A stretch of 8,799 bases of DNA from Saprospiraceae bacterium (GTDB lineage: Bacteria; Bacteroidota; Bacteroidia; Chitinophagales; Saprospiraceae), in NCBI GenBank assembly GCA_020630895.1, contig JAHDII010000120.1:1-8799 (forward strand), written 5' to 3'. The translations under genes and the position numbers were made by a program. The notes under the pieces are model-generated. The model saw only the letters and a program-made list of their open reading frames with translations. It ran no database searches and was not told the origin of the DNA. This document shows positions 1 to 7,201 of the stretch, piece by piece; position 1 is the stretch's first letter, and the number at the start of each line of letters is the position of its first letter.

Positions 1-1745
1 GCTATTAATTTTTGTGTATATGGTTTTTGAGGATTAGAATAAATTTCATCGGCTATTCCTGCTTCTTCTATTTTTCCTTTATTCATTACCACCATTCTAT
101 CACTCATGAATTTTACAACAGATAAATCATGGGATATGAAAATATAAGTAAATTTGAATTTTTCTCGCAATTCCATTAATAAATTCAAAACTTGTGCTTG
201 AACAGATACATCTAAAGCTGAAACAGATTCATCACAAATAATAAATTTAGGATTCATAGCTAAAGCTCTAGCAATGCAAATACGCTGTCTTTGCCCACCT
301 GAAAATTCATGAGGATAACGATTAAAATGTCTAGCTTCTAAACTTACAGTTTCTAAAAGTTCTATAACTTTAGCTTTGCGTTGTTCATCATTATCTAATA
401 TTTTATGGATTTTCATGGGTTCCATAATAGCATTTCCTATGGTCATTCTAGGGTTTAATGATGAATAAGGATCTTGAAAAATAATTTGCATATCTCTACG
501 CAACTCTTTCATTTCTTGTTCACCTAAATCAAGGATTCTTTTACCTTCAAAAATAATTTCACCTCCTTTAATTGGAGCTAAACGAAGCAAAGAGCGACCT
601 AATGTTGTTTTTCCACAGCCTGATTCTCCTACAAGTCCTAAAGTTTCTCCAGGATAGACATTGAAACTTACATCATTTACAGCTTTTACCCAATTGAGTG
701 TTTTCCCAAAAAAGTTTTTTTCTGAAGGAAACCATGTTTCCAAATTATTAACTGTTAGAATAGGTTCTTTTTCTTTTAAAGCCTCCATTCTTTTGATAGT
801 TTCGCTTGGTTTTACTTTAACCGAATCAATTACTTCTTGTAATGATGCTTTTTTTTCTGTAATAATTCGTTCTCCTTCCTCATTAAATTCAACATCCATA
901 AAATCAGAAACAATAGGCAAACGACTCATTCTATATTCTAAAGGAGGGCGACAAGCTAATAAACCTTTTGTGTAGGGGTGTTTAGGATTTTTAAATATAT
1001 CTAGAGCTGAACCTTGTTCTACAATACGACCTTTATACATTACAATAACATGATCCGCAATTTCAGCAATAACACCTAAGTCGTGAGTAATAAAAATAAT
1101 AGAAGCATTGATTTCTGCTTTTAAATCATTCATTAACTCTAATATTGTTTTTTGTACCGTTACATCTAGAGCTGTTGTAGGTTCATCTGCAATTAAAATA
1201 TCTGGATTACAAGACATTGCCATAGCAATCATTACTCTTTGTTTTTGTCCACCAGATAATTGATGAGGATAAGCCTTGAAAATACGTTCTGGGGTAGGAA
1301 GTTGTACTTTTTCAAAAAGCTCTATTGTAATTTTTTTAGCTTCTAATTTAGATACATTTTGATGTAACATTATTGCTTCTGTTACTTGAGAACCACAAGT
1401 AAATACAGGATTTAAAGAGGTCATTGGTTCTTGAAATATCATAGATATTTCATTTCCTCTAATCTTTTGCATTTCTGATTCAGATAATTGGACTAAATCA
1501 ATAGGTTCTCCTGTTGTAGGGTAGTACAAAATTTGCCCTCCTACAATTTTTCCAGGAGGATTGGGAATCAATCTCATTGCAGATAAAGAGGTAACAGATT
1601 TTCCAGAACCAGATTCCCCCACAATACCCACTGTTTGTCCTCTATAAATTGTAAAACTTACTTTATCAACAGCTTTTACAGTACCTTCTTCTGTAGTAAA
1701 ATGTGTTTCTAAATCTATAATTTCTAACAACTTCTTTTTCTCCAT
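1..1745 (-). CDS. Fused two-domain oligopeptide/dipeptide-type ABC transporter ATP-binding protein (3' end cut by window)
   Basis: This is the ATP-hydrolysing subunit of a peptide/nickel-type (Opp/Dpp) ABC importer, with both ATPase domains in one chain, as in GsiA or YejF. Domain 1 shows Walker A GESGSGKS at residues 43-50, signature LSGGQ at 163-167, Walker B ending in D187-E188 and the switch histidine H221. Domain 2 shows GESGCGKT at 373-380, FSGGQ at 481-485, D505-E506 and H539. Both sites look complete. After domain 1 comes the NPxxPYTxxLL motif of the oligopeptide transporter C-terminal region; after domain 2 the frame ends in PYTQKLIA at the window edge, so probably only a few residues are missing. 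The ATG at 1743-1745 is chosen because an in-frame TAA lies 30 nt upstream (1776-1778) with no ATG between. The 116-bp gap from the DUF58 gene shows no TAnnTTTG promoter or convincing terminator, so co-transcription is unresolved. No permease or binding-protein gene is visible; the substrate (peptide, nickel or other) cannot be read from the ATPase. Confidence 0.95.
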   Translation of the reverse strand, partial: MEKKKLLEIIDLETHFTTEEGTVKAVDKVSFTIYRGQTVGIVGESGSGKSVTSLSAMRLIPNPPGKIVGGQILYYPTTGEPIDLVQLSESEMQKIRGNEISMIFQEPMTSLNPVFTCGSQVTEAIMLHQNVSKLEAKKITIELFEKVQLPTPERIFKAYPHQLSGGQKQRVMIAMAMSCNPDILIADEPTTALDVTVQKTILELMNDLKAEINASIIFITHDLGVIAEIADHVIVMYKGRIVEQGSALDIFKNPKHPYTKGLLACRPPLEYRMSRLPIVSDFMDVEFNEEGERIITEKKASLQEVIDSVKVKPSETIKRMEALKEKEPILTVNNLETWFPSEKNFFGKTLNWVKAVNDVSFNVYPGETLGLVGESGCGKTTLGRSLLRLAPIKGGEIIFEGKRILDLGEQEMKELRRDMQIIFQDPYSSLNPRMTIGNAIMEPMKIHKILDNDEQRKAKVIELLETVSLEARHFNRYPHEFSGGQRQRICIARALAMNPKFIICDESVSALDVSVQAQVLNLLMELREKFKFTYIFISHDLSVVKFMSDRMVVMNKGKIEEAGIADEIYSNPQKPYTQKLI

Positions 1746-1861
1746 AATACAAATATTAGAGTATAAAATAATGCTTTAAAAAACTAAAGTAATGAAAAGT
1801 TATTAATCCTTTATCAAAGAAGTAAAATAATATAAAAACTTGTTGAAATAATGTCTAATGT

Positions 1862-2728
1862 TTATCTTCTTCCTTTAAAAAAACCAAGTAATGCTTTTTC
1901 ATAAGAATCATCTGTGCAAATAGAAACAACATCTTTTCCTGCTTTAGAAAATGTTGTTTTAAAATTAGAGATTAAATTTTCATTATGATTTTTATATTGT
2001 TCTCTTATTTTCTTATTAGAAGTATCAATCCATAATTTTTTACCTGTTTCGGCATCAAGCATGTGGATGAGTCCTACATTAGGAATTTGTTCATCTTTAG
2101 GATCGTAAATTCTTAGACCAATAATATCATGTCTTTTAGCTGCAATTTTAAGAGGATTTTCAAATCCTTCAGTAAGAAAATCTGATAAGATAAAAGTGAT
2201 GCTTCGTTTTTTAATAATATTATTAAAATATTGTAATGCAACTCCTAAATCTGTTCCTTTTCCTTGAGGTTCAAAATCAATTAATTCTCTAATGATTCTT
2301 AAAATATGTTGTTTTCCTTTTTTAGGAGGAATAAATTTTTCTACTTGATCTGAAAAGAAAATTACACCTACTTTATCATTATTTTGAATAGCTGAAAAGG
2401 CTAAAACAGCACTGACTTCAGTTACAAATTCATTTTTCATTTGTTGGGTAGTACCAAAGAGAGATGAACGACTTACATCTATTAATAGCATAACGGTTAA
2501 CTCCCGTTCTTCTTCAAAAATTTTAATATAGGGTTCGTTTGTTCTAGCAGTAACATTCCAATCAATATTTCTAACATCATCGCCAGGGAAATAATTTCGT
2601 ACTTCACTAAAAGACATTCCTCTACCTTTAAAAGTACTATGATATTCACCAGAAAAAAGGTGTTTACTTAATCCTTTTGTTTTGATTTCTATTTTACGAA
2701 CTTTACGAAGTAATTCTGATGTTTCCAT
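1862..2728 (-). CDS. DUF58 domain protein with von Willebrand factor A-like fold
   Basis: A 288-residue cytoplasmic protein with no signal peptide or membrane segment. The DUF58 core motif is clear at about residues 35-75: GRGMSFSEVR, then YFPGDDVRNIDW, then EPYIKIFEEERE. It leads into a vWA-like domain. A complete metal-ion-dependent adhesion site can be read: D84-x-S86-x-S88 (DVSRSS), T159 (GKGTD) and D183 (LSDF), so metal-dependent binding of a partner is plausible. DUF58 proteins are typically encoded beside MoxR ATPases, and the pair is thought to act in assembly or activation of other proteins; the precise job is unknown for most members. Here it lies 35 bp downstream of an exported protein gene and two genes downstream of moxR, on the same strand. 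The ATG at 2726-2728 fits the family's usual N-terminus (METSELLRKVRKIEIKTK). The family assignment is secure; the role is inferred from context. Confidence 0.93.
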   Translation of the reverse strand: METSELLRKVRKIEIKTKGLSKHLFSGEYHSTFKGRGMSFSEVRNYFPGDDVRNIDWNVTARTNEPYIKIFEEERELTVMLLIDVSRSSLFGTTQQMKNEFVTEVSAVLAFSAIQNNDKVGVIFFSDQVEKFIPPKKGKQHILRIIRELIDFEPQGKGTDLGVALQYFNNIIKKRSITFILSDFLTEGFENPLKIAAKRHDIIGLRIYDPKDEQIPNVGLIHMLDAETGKKLWIDTSNKKIREQYKNHNENLISNFKTTFSKAGKDVVSICTDDSYEKALLGFFKGRR

Positions 2729-2763
2729 ATATGAAATTAAAAAAACTAAGTATAATTATGCAA

Positions 2764-4272
2764 TCATCGTTGAATTTTCTTTTTATTTTTCTTTTTTACA
2801 GCTTCAGGATTATACAAATATAGTATAGGACTATTAGGATGTAAATATTCTTCAATATCTTCAAAAAGAATGGTTACAGATTGTCTTCCATAAATAGGAT
2901 GAAAATTAGTACTATATCTTATTCCATTAGGGCGAATTGTAAAATGTTTAAAATCTTCTTCAATAATCCATTTTCTAAAATTAGCATTACCAAATATTTT
3001 TTTAAACTGTATTTTTTGTAATGCTTTTTCTCTTAAAATATGATGGTAATCTATATTTTTTTTAAAGATATCTTCTAGATTTATTTTTTGTCCTGTTGTT
3101 AAATCAAAAGTAAAAGAAAGATCTGTATAATGTTCTTCCCAACTTTTATTAAATGTAAAAAAGCCACTCGCCAAAGAATGAGATAAAAAATCTAAATGAT
3201 ACCATCCTGAAGCATTAGCAATTGCTCTATCATCTGGTCCAGGAAAAGGATTTTCTTTTTTCAAATTATTGACATGAACCATACATGATTTTTTCCAATT
3301 CCCTACAATGGTATCAATATAATGATTAAAATTTTGTATTGTACTTTTAGGATAAATCACATCGTAGGTTGTCATATAATCTTGGTATTCTATACATCCT
3401 ACCATAAGTACTTGAATAGTATTAAAACTTATTCTAGCTTTTTCTCCATCTCCTTTTATATAATAACCTGTAATTTTCTTTTTAGGAAAATTAAATTCTC
3501 CTTCAATTGCTGCTATTTTTTTATTCAGATCATCTATTAAAACGAGTTTAAATTTAGATTTAGAAGTCATTGCTCCCTTCAAAGTATAGGATATATTTTT
3601 TTTCTTTGCGAAAGCTACTCCCTGTAAATCGTAAAAATTATTTCTTTGAATAATGAATTCAAAAGGATTTCCCATAACAAGTCCTGTATAGGTTCTAATC
3701 CATTTATTATCTCCACAATGACTTGGAAAAACAATTTCTTTTTCGGAATAGGTTAATTCTAATACCCCTGCTTTTGTTTTTTCTCTATTGAACCAATGGG
3801 CATTTATTTTCAAAAAATCTTGTGATATTTTTCCTTCGAAATGCCCTGTAACAGATTCTTCAGCATCTGTTTCTCTTAATTTTAGTTGCCCATCTTTTAA
3901 ACTTCCTTCTAGCTTAAATCGTTCTCTACTTCGAAGATATGTAATAAAGCCTTTACAATGTTTTCCATCATAAGCAATAATTAATCCTACATCATTAATA
4001 TCATCAACCCTTCCTTTATAATGTTTGTACCACATTATTTTTTTAGGATTTTTAAAGAGCTCAGCTACTTGTTTTTCTGTAGGTGTATTTTGAGCTAGTA
4101 ATACATTATCATTAGGAATGATAACAAAGGCAAAAATAAAAGCTATTGCTATAAAAACGTTTTTCTTCGTTATAAGAATCAACCTTTGGGCTTGGGAAAA
4201 AACATTAAATTTTAGGTTGACCTTCATTAAAAGGTGATTCATATTTTTTTCTTTCAACATTTCCTCAATCAA
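2764..4272 (-). CDS. Exported protein of unknown function: duplicated N-terminal domain plus DUF3298-like C-terminal domain
   Basis: I do not recognise the whole protein. As called it has 502 residues. A hydrophobic stretch at about 39-52, after K36-K37, is followed by LLAQNTP around 58-64, which looks like a signal peptide cut near A60/Q61. The mature part begins with two similar segments of about 94 residues each, roughly 81-174 and 191-284. They share Y-x-G near the start, a mid L-x-G, a later G-x-(F/I) and a closing L/I-rich strand, and are probably beta-rich. From about 290 to 490 the chain resembles the DUF4163/DUF3298 arrangement of RsiV- or PdaC-like exported proteins: FDLTTGQKINLEDIF around 389-403 and a late segment FTIRPNGIRYSTNF. 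The tail is basic (KKKNKKKIQR). The start is uncertain: ATGs at residues 5, 11 and 16 are also possible, and all leave an unusually long n-region. It is set 29 bp after moxR and 35 bp before the DUF58 gene, which suggests that it works with or is acted on by that pair (inference). Confidence 0.85.
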   Translation of the reverse strand: MIEEMLKEKNMNHLLMKVNLKFNVFSQAQRLILITKKNVFIAIAFIFAFVIIPNDNVLLAQNTPTEKQVAELFKNPKKIMWYKHYKGRVDDINDVGLIIAYDGKHCKGFITYLRSRERFKLEGSLKDGQLKLRETDAEESVTGHFEGKISQDFLKINAHWFNREKTKAGVLELTYSEKEIVFPSHCGDNKWIRTYTGLVMGNPFEFIIQRNNFYDLQGVAFAKKKNISYTLKGAMTSKSKFKLVLIDDLNKKIAAIEGEFNFPKKKITGYYIKGDGEKARISFNTIQVLMVGCIEYQDYMTTYDVIYPKSTIQNFNHYIDTIVGNWKKSCMVHVNNLKKENPFPGPDDRAIANASGWYHLDFLSHSLASGFFTFNKSWEEHYTDLSFTFDLTTGQKINLEDIFKKNIDYHHILREKALQKIQFKKIFGNANFRKWIIEEDFKHFTIRPNGIRYSTNFHPIYGRQSVTILFEDIEEYLHPNSPILYLYNPEAVKKKNKKKIQR

Positions 4273-4301
4273 CTATTTTATAATATAGTTTATGAGTGTT
4301 T

Positions 4302-5300
4302 TTATGGTACTTCTACAGTGTCTAATATTTTATTAATAATATCTTCTTGTGTAATATTTTCTGCTTCTGCTTCATATGTTAAACCTATACGATGTCTTAA
4401 TACATCATGACAAATTTCTCTTACATCTTCTGGTATAACATATCCTCTCCTTTGAAGAAATGCATAAGCTTTTGATGCCATTGCTAAATTAATACTTGCT
4501 CTTGGCGAACCTCCAAAACTGATAAGATGTTCTAATTTATCCATACCATATTGAGCTGGAAAACGGGTAGCAAAAACAATATCTGTGATATAAGTTTCTA
4601 TTTTTTCATCCATATAAATACTACGAACTAAATTTCTAGCTTTTAGTATTTGTTGAGGACTAACAACTGGTTTTACTTCAGGTAACTTTTCACCTGCCAT
4701 AATTAAACGAATAATTTGTCGTTCTTCTTCTTTTTTAGGATAAGTAATTAATACTTTTAACATAAAACGATCCGTTTGTGCTTCAGGCAAAGGATATGTT
4801 CCTTCTTGTTCTATTGGATTTTGTGTAGCCAAAACTAAAAAAGGTTCTTCTAAATGAAAAGTATCATTACCAATAGTAACTTGTCTTTCTTGCATCGCTT
4901 CTAATAAAGCACTTTGTACTTTTGCAGGAGCTCTATTAATTTCATCTGCTAGAATAAAATTAGCGAAAATAGGTCCTTTTCTAACTGTAAATTCACTTTT
5001 ATTAGGATTATAAATTAGTGTACCTACAATATCAGCAGGAAGAAGATCAGGTGTAAATTGTATTCTACTAAATTCTGCATTAATACATTTTGATAATGTT
5101 TTAATAGCTAAAGTTTTTGCTAGTCCTGGTAATCCTTCTAAAAGAACATGTCCTTTAGCTAATAATCCTAGCAATAAGCGTTCAATCATGTGATGTTGTC
5201 CAATAATGACCTTTCCTGCTTCAGCTTTTAATTGATCTACAAATTCACTTTCAGCATAAATTTGCTGGTTAATTAATTCTATATCTATTGGTTTTTCCAT
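4302..5300 (-). CDS. MoxR-family AAA+ ATPase
   Basis: A 332-residue cytoplasmic AAA+ ATPase of the MoxR class (AAA_3 followed by a lid domain), the usual length for the family. Walker A is GLPGLAKT at residues 56-63, Walker B FILADEIN at 115-122 with D119-E120, sensor 1 lies in ATQNPIEQEGTYPLPEAQ at about 158-175 with N161, the arginine finger region is TDRF at 176-179, and sensor 2 is GGSPRAS with R267. All catalytic positions are present. MoxR proteins act as chaperone-like ATPases that mature or insert cofactors into partner complexes, often with a vWA-containing protein encoded nearby. The DUF58 gene downstream supplies such a partner, with one exported-protein gene between them. It starts 32 bp after the DUF3109 gene, so it is probably read from the promoter at 5966-5995; no TAnnTTTG box is seen in the short gap. 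No gene symbol is given because MoxR subfamilies are not separable by eye. Confidence 0.96.
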   Translation of the reverse strand: MEKPIDIELINQQIYAESEFVDQLKAEAGKVIIGQHHMIERLLLGLLAKGHVLLEGLPGLAKTLAIKTLSKCINAEFSRIQFTPDLLPADIVGTLIYNPNKSEFTVRKGPIFANFILADEINRAPAKVQSALLEAMQERQVTIGNDTFHLEEPFLVLATQNPIEQEGTYPLPEAQTDRFMLKVLITYPKKEEERQIIRLIMAGEKLPEVKPVVSPQQILKARNLVRSIYMDEKIETYITDIVFATRFPAQYGMDKLEHLISFGGSPRASINLAMASKAYAFLQRRGYVIPEDVREICHDVLRHRIGLTYEAEAENITQEDIINKILDTVEVP

Positions 5301-5332
5301 AACTTAAATCGTATAAATTTTGCACGAAAATA

Positions 5333-5923
5333 TTATAGTTTTTCTTTTTCTTCTAAAAAATGGGCAGCAGCTTCTAATTCTTTGTAAAAATCTTCACCAT
5401 ATTTCCTAATAATGGCTTCTTGTAAAAATTGGTACACAGGTAATTCTTTCTTTTTTCCTAAAGAACAAGCTGCTTTACAAATATCCCATTTATCATAATT
5501 TATTGCTTCAAAATTAGCCTCATCATTTAATTCTATTCGAATAGGATATAAATGACAAGATATTGGTTTTTTAAAATCAATAATTTTATCATTATAGGCT
5601 TGTTCTATTCCACAAAGAGCCACTCCATTATCATCATAATTAATAAAAGCACAAGGACCATTATTAATTAGAGGAGTGCCATATTCTTCTGCTTCATTAT
5701 AATAAACAGACACACCATGTTTTTCGATAGCTGCACGTCCTTCATCAGTAATATATGGTTGTACTAAATGATATATTTTTTCAAGAATTTTGATTTCTTC
5801 CTCTTCTAAGGGAGCACCAGAATCTCCTTCTACACAACAGGCTCCTTTGCAAGCATCTAAATTGCAAAGAAATTGTTTTTTTATTATATCATCACTAACT
5901 AAAATATTTTGAATTATTAACAT
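5333..5923 (-). CDS. DUF3109 family cysteine-rich protein
   Basis: A 196-residue cytoplasmic protein matching the DUF3109 family, common in Bacteroidota and without an established function. The N-terminal motif CNLDACKGACC (C20, C25, C29, C30) is followed by VEGDSGAPLEEEE. Further cysteines are C91 (NGPC), C104 (ALCG), C123 in SCHLYPIR, and C149 and C153 in DICKAAC, nine in all. The clustered spacing suggests a bound metal or iron-sulfur cluster, as supposed for CxxxCxxxCC-type families; that is inference. The start codon is well placed, because family members begin with a short strand such as MLIIQNILVSDDII just before the first cysteine. It is the first gene of the leftward series, about 36 nt downstream of the expected transcription start of the promoter at 5966-5995, and 32 bp before moxR. 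The family is confident; the function is unknown. Confidence 0.92.
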   Translation of the reverse strand: MLIIQNILVSDDIIKKQFLCNLDACKGACCVEGDSGAPLEEEEIKILEKIYHLVQPYITDEGRAAIEKHGVSVYYNEAEEYGTPLINNGPCAFINYDDNGVALCGIEQAYNDKIIDFKKPISCHLYPIRIELNDEANFEAINYDKWDICKAACSLGKKKELPVYQFLQEAIIRKYGEDFYKELEAAAHFLEEKEKL

Positions 5924-5959
5924 TAATATTTTTATATCATAAAATATTTAGAAGAACAT

Positions 5960-5989
5960 TTGTTACAAAAATAGGTTAAACTACCTTTG
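5960..5989 (+). promoter_or_regulatory. Bacteroidota sigma-A type promoter for the polyprenyl synthase gene
   Basis: The -33 element TTG (5960-5962, part of TTTG) is followed after 19 bp by the -7 box TACCTTTG (5982-5989), an exact TAnnTTTG match. Transcription should begin near 5996, giving an AT-rich leader of about 33 nt before the ATG at 6029. It overlaps the leftward promoter, so two polymerases could not bind both at once. Confidence 0.75.
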
Positions 5990-5995
5990 CAGCAA
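5966..5995 (-). promoter_or_regulatory. Bacteroidota sigma-A type promoter for the DUF3109-MoxR-DUF58 series
   Basis: Read on the minus strand: a -33 element TTG (5995-5993), then 19 bp, then the -7 box TATTTTTG (5973-5966), an exact match to TAnnTTTG. Transcription should begin near 5960, giving a leader of about 36 nt before the DUF3109 ATG at 5923. The element occupies nearly the same bases as the opposite promoter at 5960-5989. Confidence 0.7.
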
Positions 5996-6028
5996 TATTC
6001 TTTTACAATTTTTGAAATATTTTAACGA

Positions 6029-7021
6029 ATGATAAACCAAAAAGAAGCTTTATTCCATTCTTTTATGGAGTATTGGAACAAAGAAATTGAACAATATAAA
6101 AATAAAAGTCCTAAAAATTTATATAGTCCTATACATTATATTGCTGAAGGAGAAGGAAAAAGAATGCGTCCCTTATTCATGTTATTAGCTGCTCAGCTTT
6201 TTAAAGATCATATTAATGATACTTTAGTTCCTTGTTTTTGTGTAGAACTTTTTCATAATTTTACATTGCTTCATGATGATATTATGGATGAGGCTCCTTT
6301 GAGAAGAGGTAGAACTACAGTGCATGAAAAATGGGATACCAATACAGCAATATTATCAGGTGATTTAATGATGATAGAATCATTGAAACATCTTCAAAAA
6401 ATAACCAATCATTCTTTGAGGTCAAGAGTTACAGATCATTTTTTAGTTGGAGCTGTTGCTGTTTGTGAAGGGCAACAAATGGATATGGATTTTGAAACTA
6501 GAGATGATGTTTCTTTAGAAGAATATATTAAAATGATACGTTTTAAAACAGCAGCATTACTAGGAGAAGGTATGGCAATGGCTGTAACTTGTAGTGGTGC
6601 TAGTATTTCTCAAACTCAATTGATTCGTGATTTTGGTTATAATATTGGTATTGCTTTTCAAATTCAAGATGATATTTTAGATACTTATGGAGATCCTGCA
6701 AAATTTGGTAAAAAAGTAGGAGGAGATATTGCTCAAAACAAAAAAACATTTTTATATCTCAAAGCTTTAGAACTTGCGAATGCCACTATTAAAAAAGAGA
6801 TATTATATTTTTATTCTGAAAATTGCACTTTACCAGAAGATGAAAAAATTAAAACAGTAACGTCACTATTTAATCAATTGAGAATTAAAAAAGTTGCTGA
6901 AAAAGAAAAAGAAAAATATATTACAGAAGGGTTTAAATGTTTGCAACAATTAGATTTTTCAGATGAAAAAATAAAAGAAATTCAAGATTTTTCCATTTTA
7001 TTGGCTCATAGGCAAAAATAG
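6029..7021 (+). CDS. Polyprenyl (isoprenyl) diphosphate synthase, probably short-chain
   Basis: A 330-residue trans-prenyltransferase that condenses isopentenyl diphosphate with an allylic diphosphate in the cytoplasm. The substrate-binding motif GEGKRMRP lies at 41-48, the first Asp-rich motif is DDIMD at 83-87 followed by EAPLRRG, and the second is DDILD at 214-218 within FQIQDDILD. VGGDIAQNKKT follows. All metal-binding aspartates are present and the length is normal. The residue five before the first motif is F78, and the motif lacks the two-residue insertion of E. coli-type farnesyl synthases. In this family a bulky residue there limits chain length, which suggests a C15-C20 product, as in archaeal-type geranylgeranyl diphosphate synthases; this is tentative. 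The gene stands alone on the plus strand, divergent from the DUF3109 series and convergent with bshA-DUF6122. The ATG at 6029 gives a good family N-terminus and a sensible leader from the promoter. Confidence 0.95.
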   Translation: MINQKEALFHSFMEYWNKEIEQYKNKSPKNLYSPIHYIAEGEGKRMRPLFMLLAAQLFKDHINDTLVPCFCVELFHNFTLLHDDIMDEAPLRRGRTTVHEKWDTNTAILSGDLMMIESLKHLQKITNHSLRSRVTDHFLVGAVAVCEGQQMDMDFETRDDVSLEEYIKMIRFKTAALLGEGMAMAVTCSGASISQTQLIRDFGYNIGIAFQIQDDILDTYGDPAKFGKKVGGDIAQNKKTFLYLKALELANATIKKEILYFYSENCTLPEDEKIKTVTSLFNQLRIKKVAEKEKEKYITEGFKCLQQLDFSDEKIKEIQDFSILLAHRQK

Positions 7022-7076
7022 TTTTAATCACAAAACAAAATACTTTCGTAGATATGTTTAAAATAGTTGAAATAAA

Positions 7077-7096
7077 ATCATTTTGTTATAAATGAT
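7077..7096 (+). terminator. Weak AT-rich hairpin after the prenyl synthase gene
   Basis: ATCATTT (7077-7083) pairs with AAATGAT (7090-7096) around a 6-nt loop, 55 bp past the stop codon at 7021. The run that follows (ATTTATATAAAT) is only partly U-rich, so this is at best a leaky terminator or a 3'-end stabiliser. The stronger terminator is at 7257-7287. Confidence 0.3.
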
Positions 7097-7166
7097 ATTT
7101 ATATAAATATGAAAATTAAAAATGTCACAAAAAGATATTCTTAGTTCTTGATTTTTAAATAAAAAC

Positions 7167-7197
7167 TTGACTACAACTATTAATAGTTGTATCTTTA
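7167..7197 (+). promoter_or_regulatory. Candidate promoter in the convergent gap, spacer filled by a palindrome
   Basis: TTG (7167-7169), 20 bp, then TATCTTTA (7190-7197), which matches TAnnTTTG at all fixed positions but the last. The same bases also read as TTGACT-N17-TATCTT, a fair general sigma-70 match. It faces right, away from any protein gene on that strand, towards the structured stretch ending at 7287. The assignment rests on pattern only. Confidence 0.35.
7172..7191. repeat. Perfect 20-bp palindrome, possible operator
   Basis: TACAACTATTAATAGTTGTA is identical to its reverse complement over all 20 bases. It is flanked by a second, outer complementary pair, AACTT (7164-7168) and AAGTT (7197-7201), separated from it by 3 and 5 nt. 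As DNA it could be the site of a dimeric repressor lying exactly between the -33 and -7 elements of the candidate promoter. As RNA on the minus strand, the outer stem is followed by a U-rich run, so a leftward terminator is the other reading. I cannot name a regulator. Confidence 0.6.
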
Positions 7198-7201
7198 AGT
7201 T

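Noticed and set aside
661..975. 104-codon open frame on the plus strand
   Set aside because: It lies wholly antisense to the ABC ATPase, covering its linker and the second Walker A region, and its translation has no family features.
1746..1861. Promoter or terminator between the DUF58 and ABC genes
   Set aside because: No TAnnTTTG box at proper spacing from a TTG was found; the nearest stem (CTTTA/TAAAG near 1770-1790) is only 5 bp and AT-only.
3322..3540. 72-codon open frame on the plus strand
   Set aside because: Antisense to the exported-protein gene; its hydrophobic look comes from reading AT-rich coding DNA backwards.
3788..3973. 61-codon open frame on the plus strand
   Set aside because: Antisense to the first repeat of the exported protein, with no promoter or recognisable product.
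7054..7144. Two tiny frames of 13 and 11 codons (7054-7095 and 7109-7144)
   Set aside because: Too short to support, with no promoter of the TAnnTTTG type in front and no recognisable peptide.
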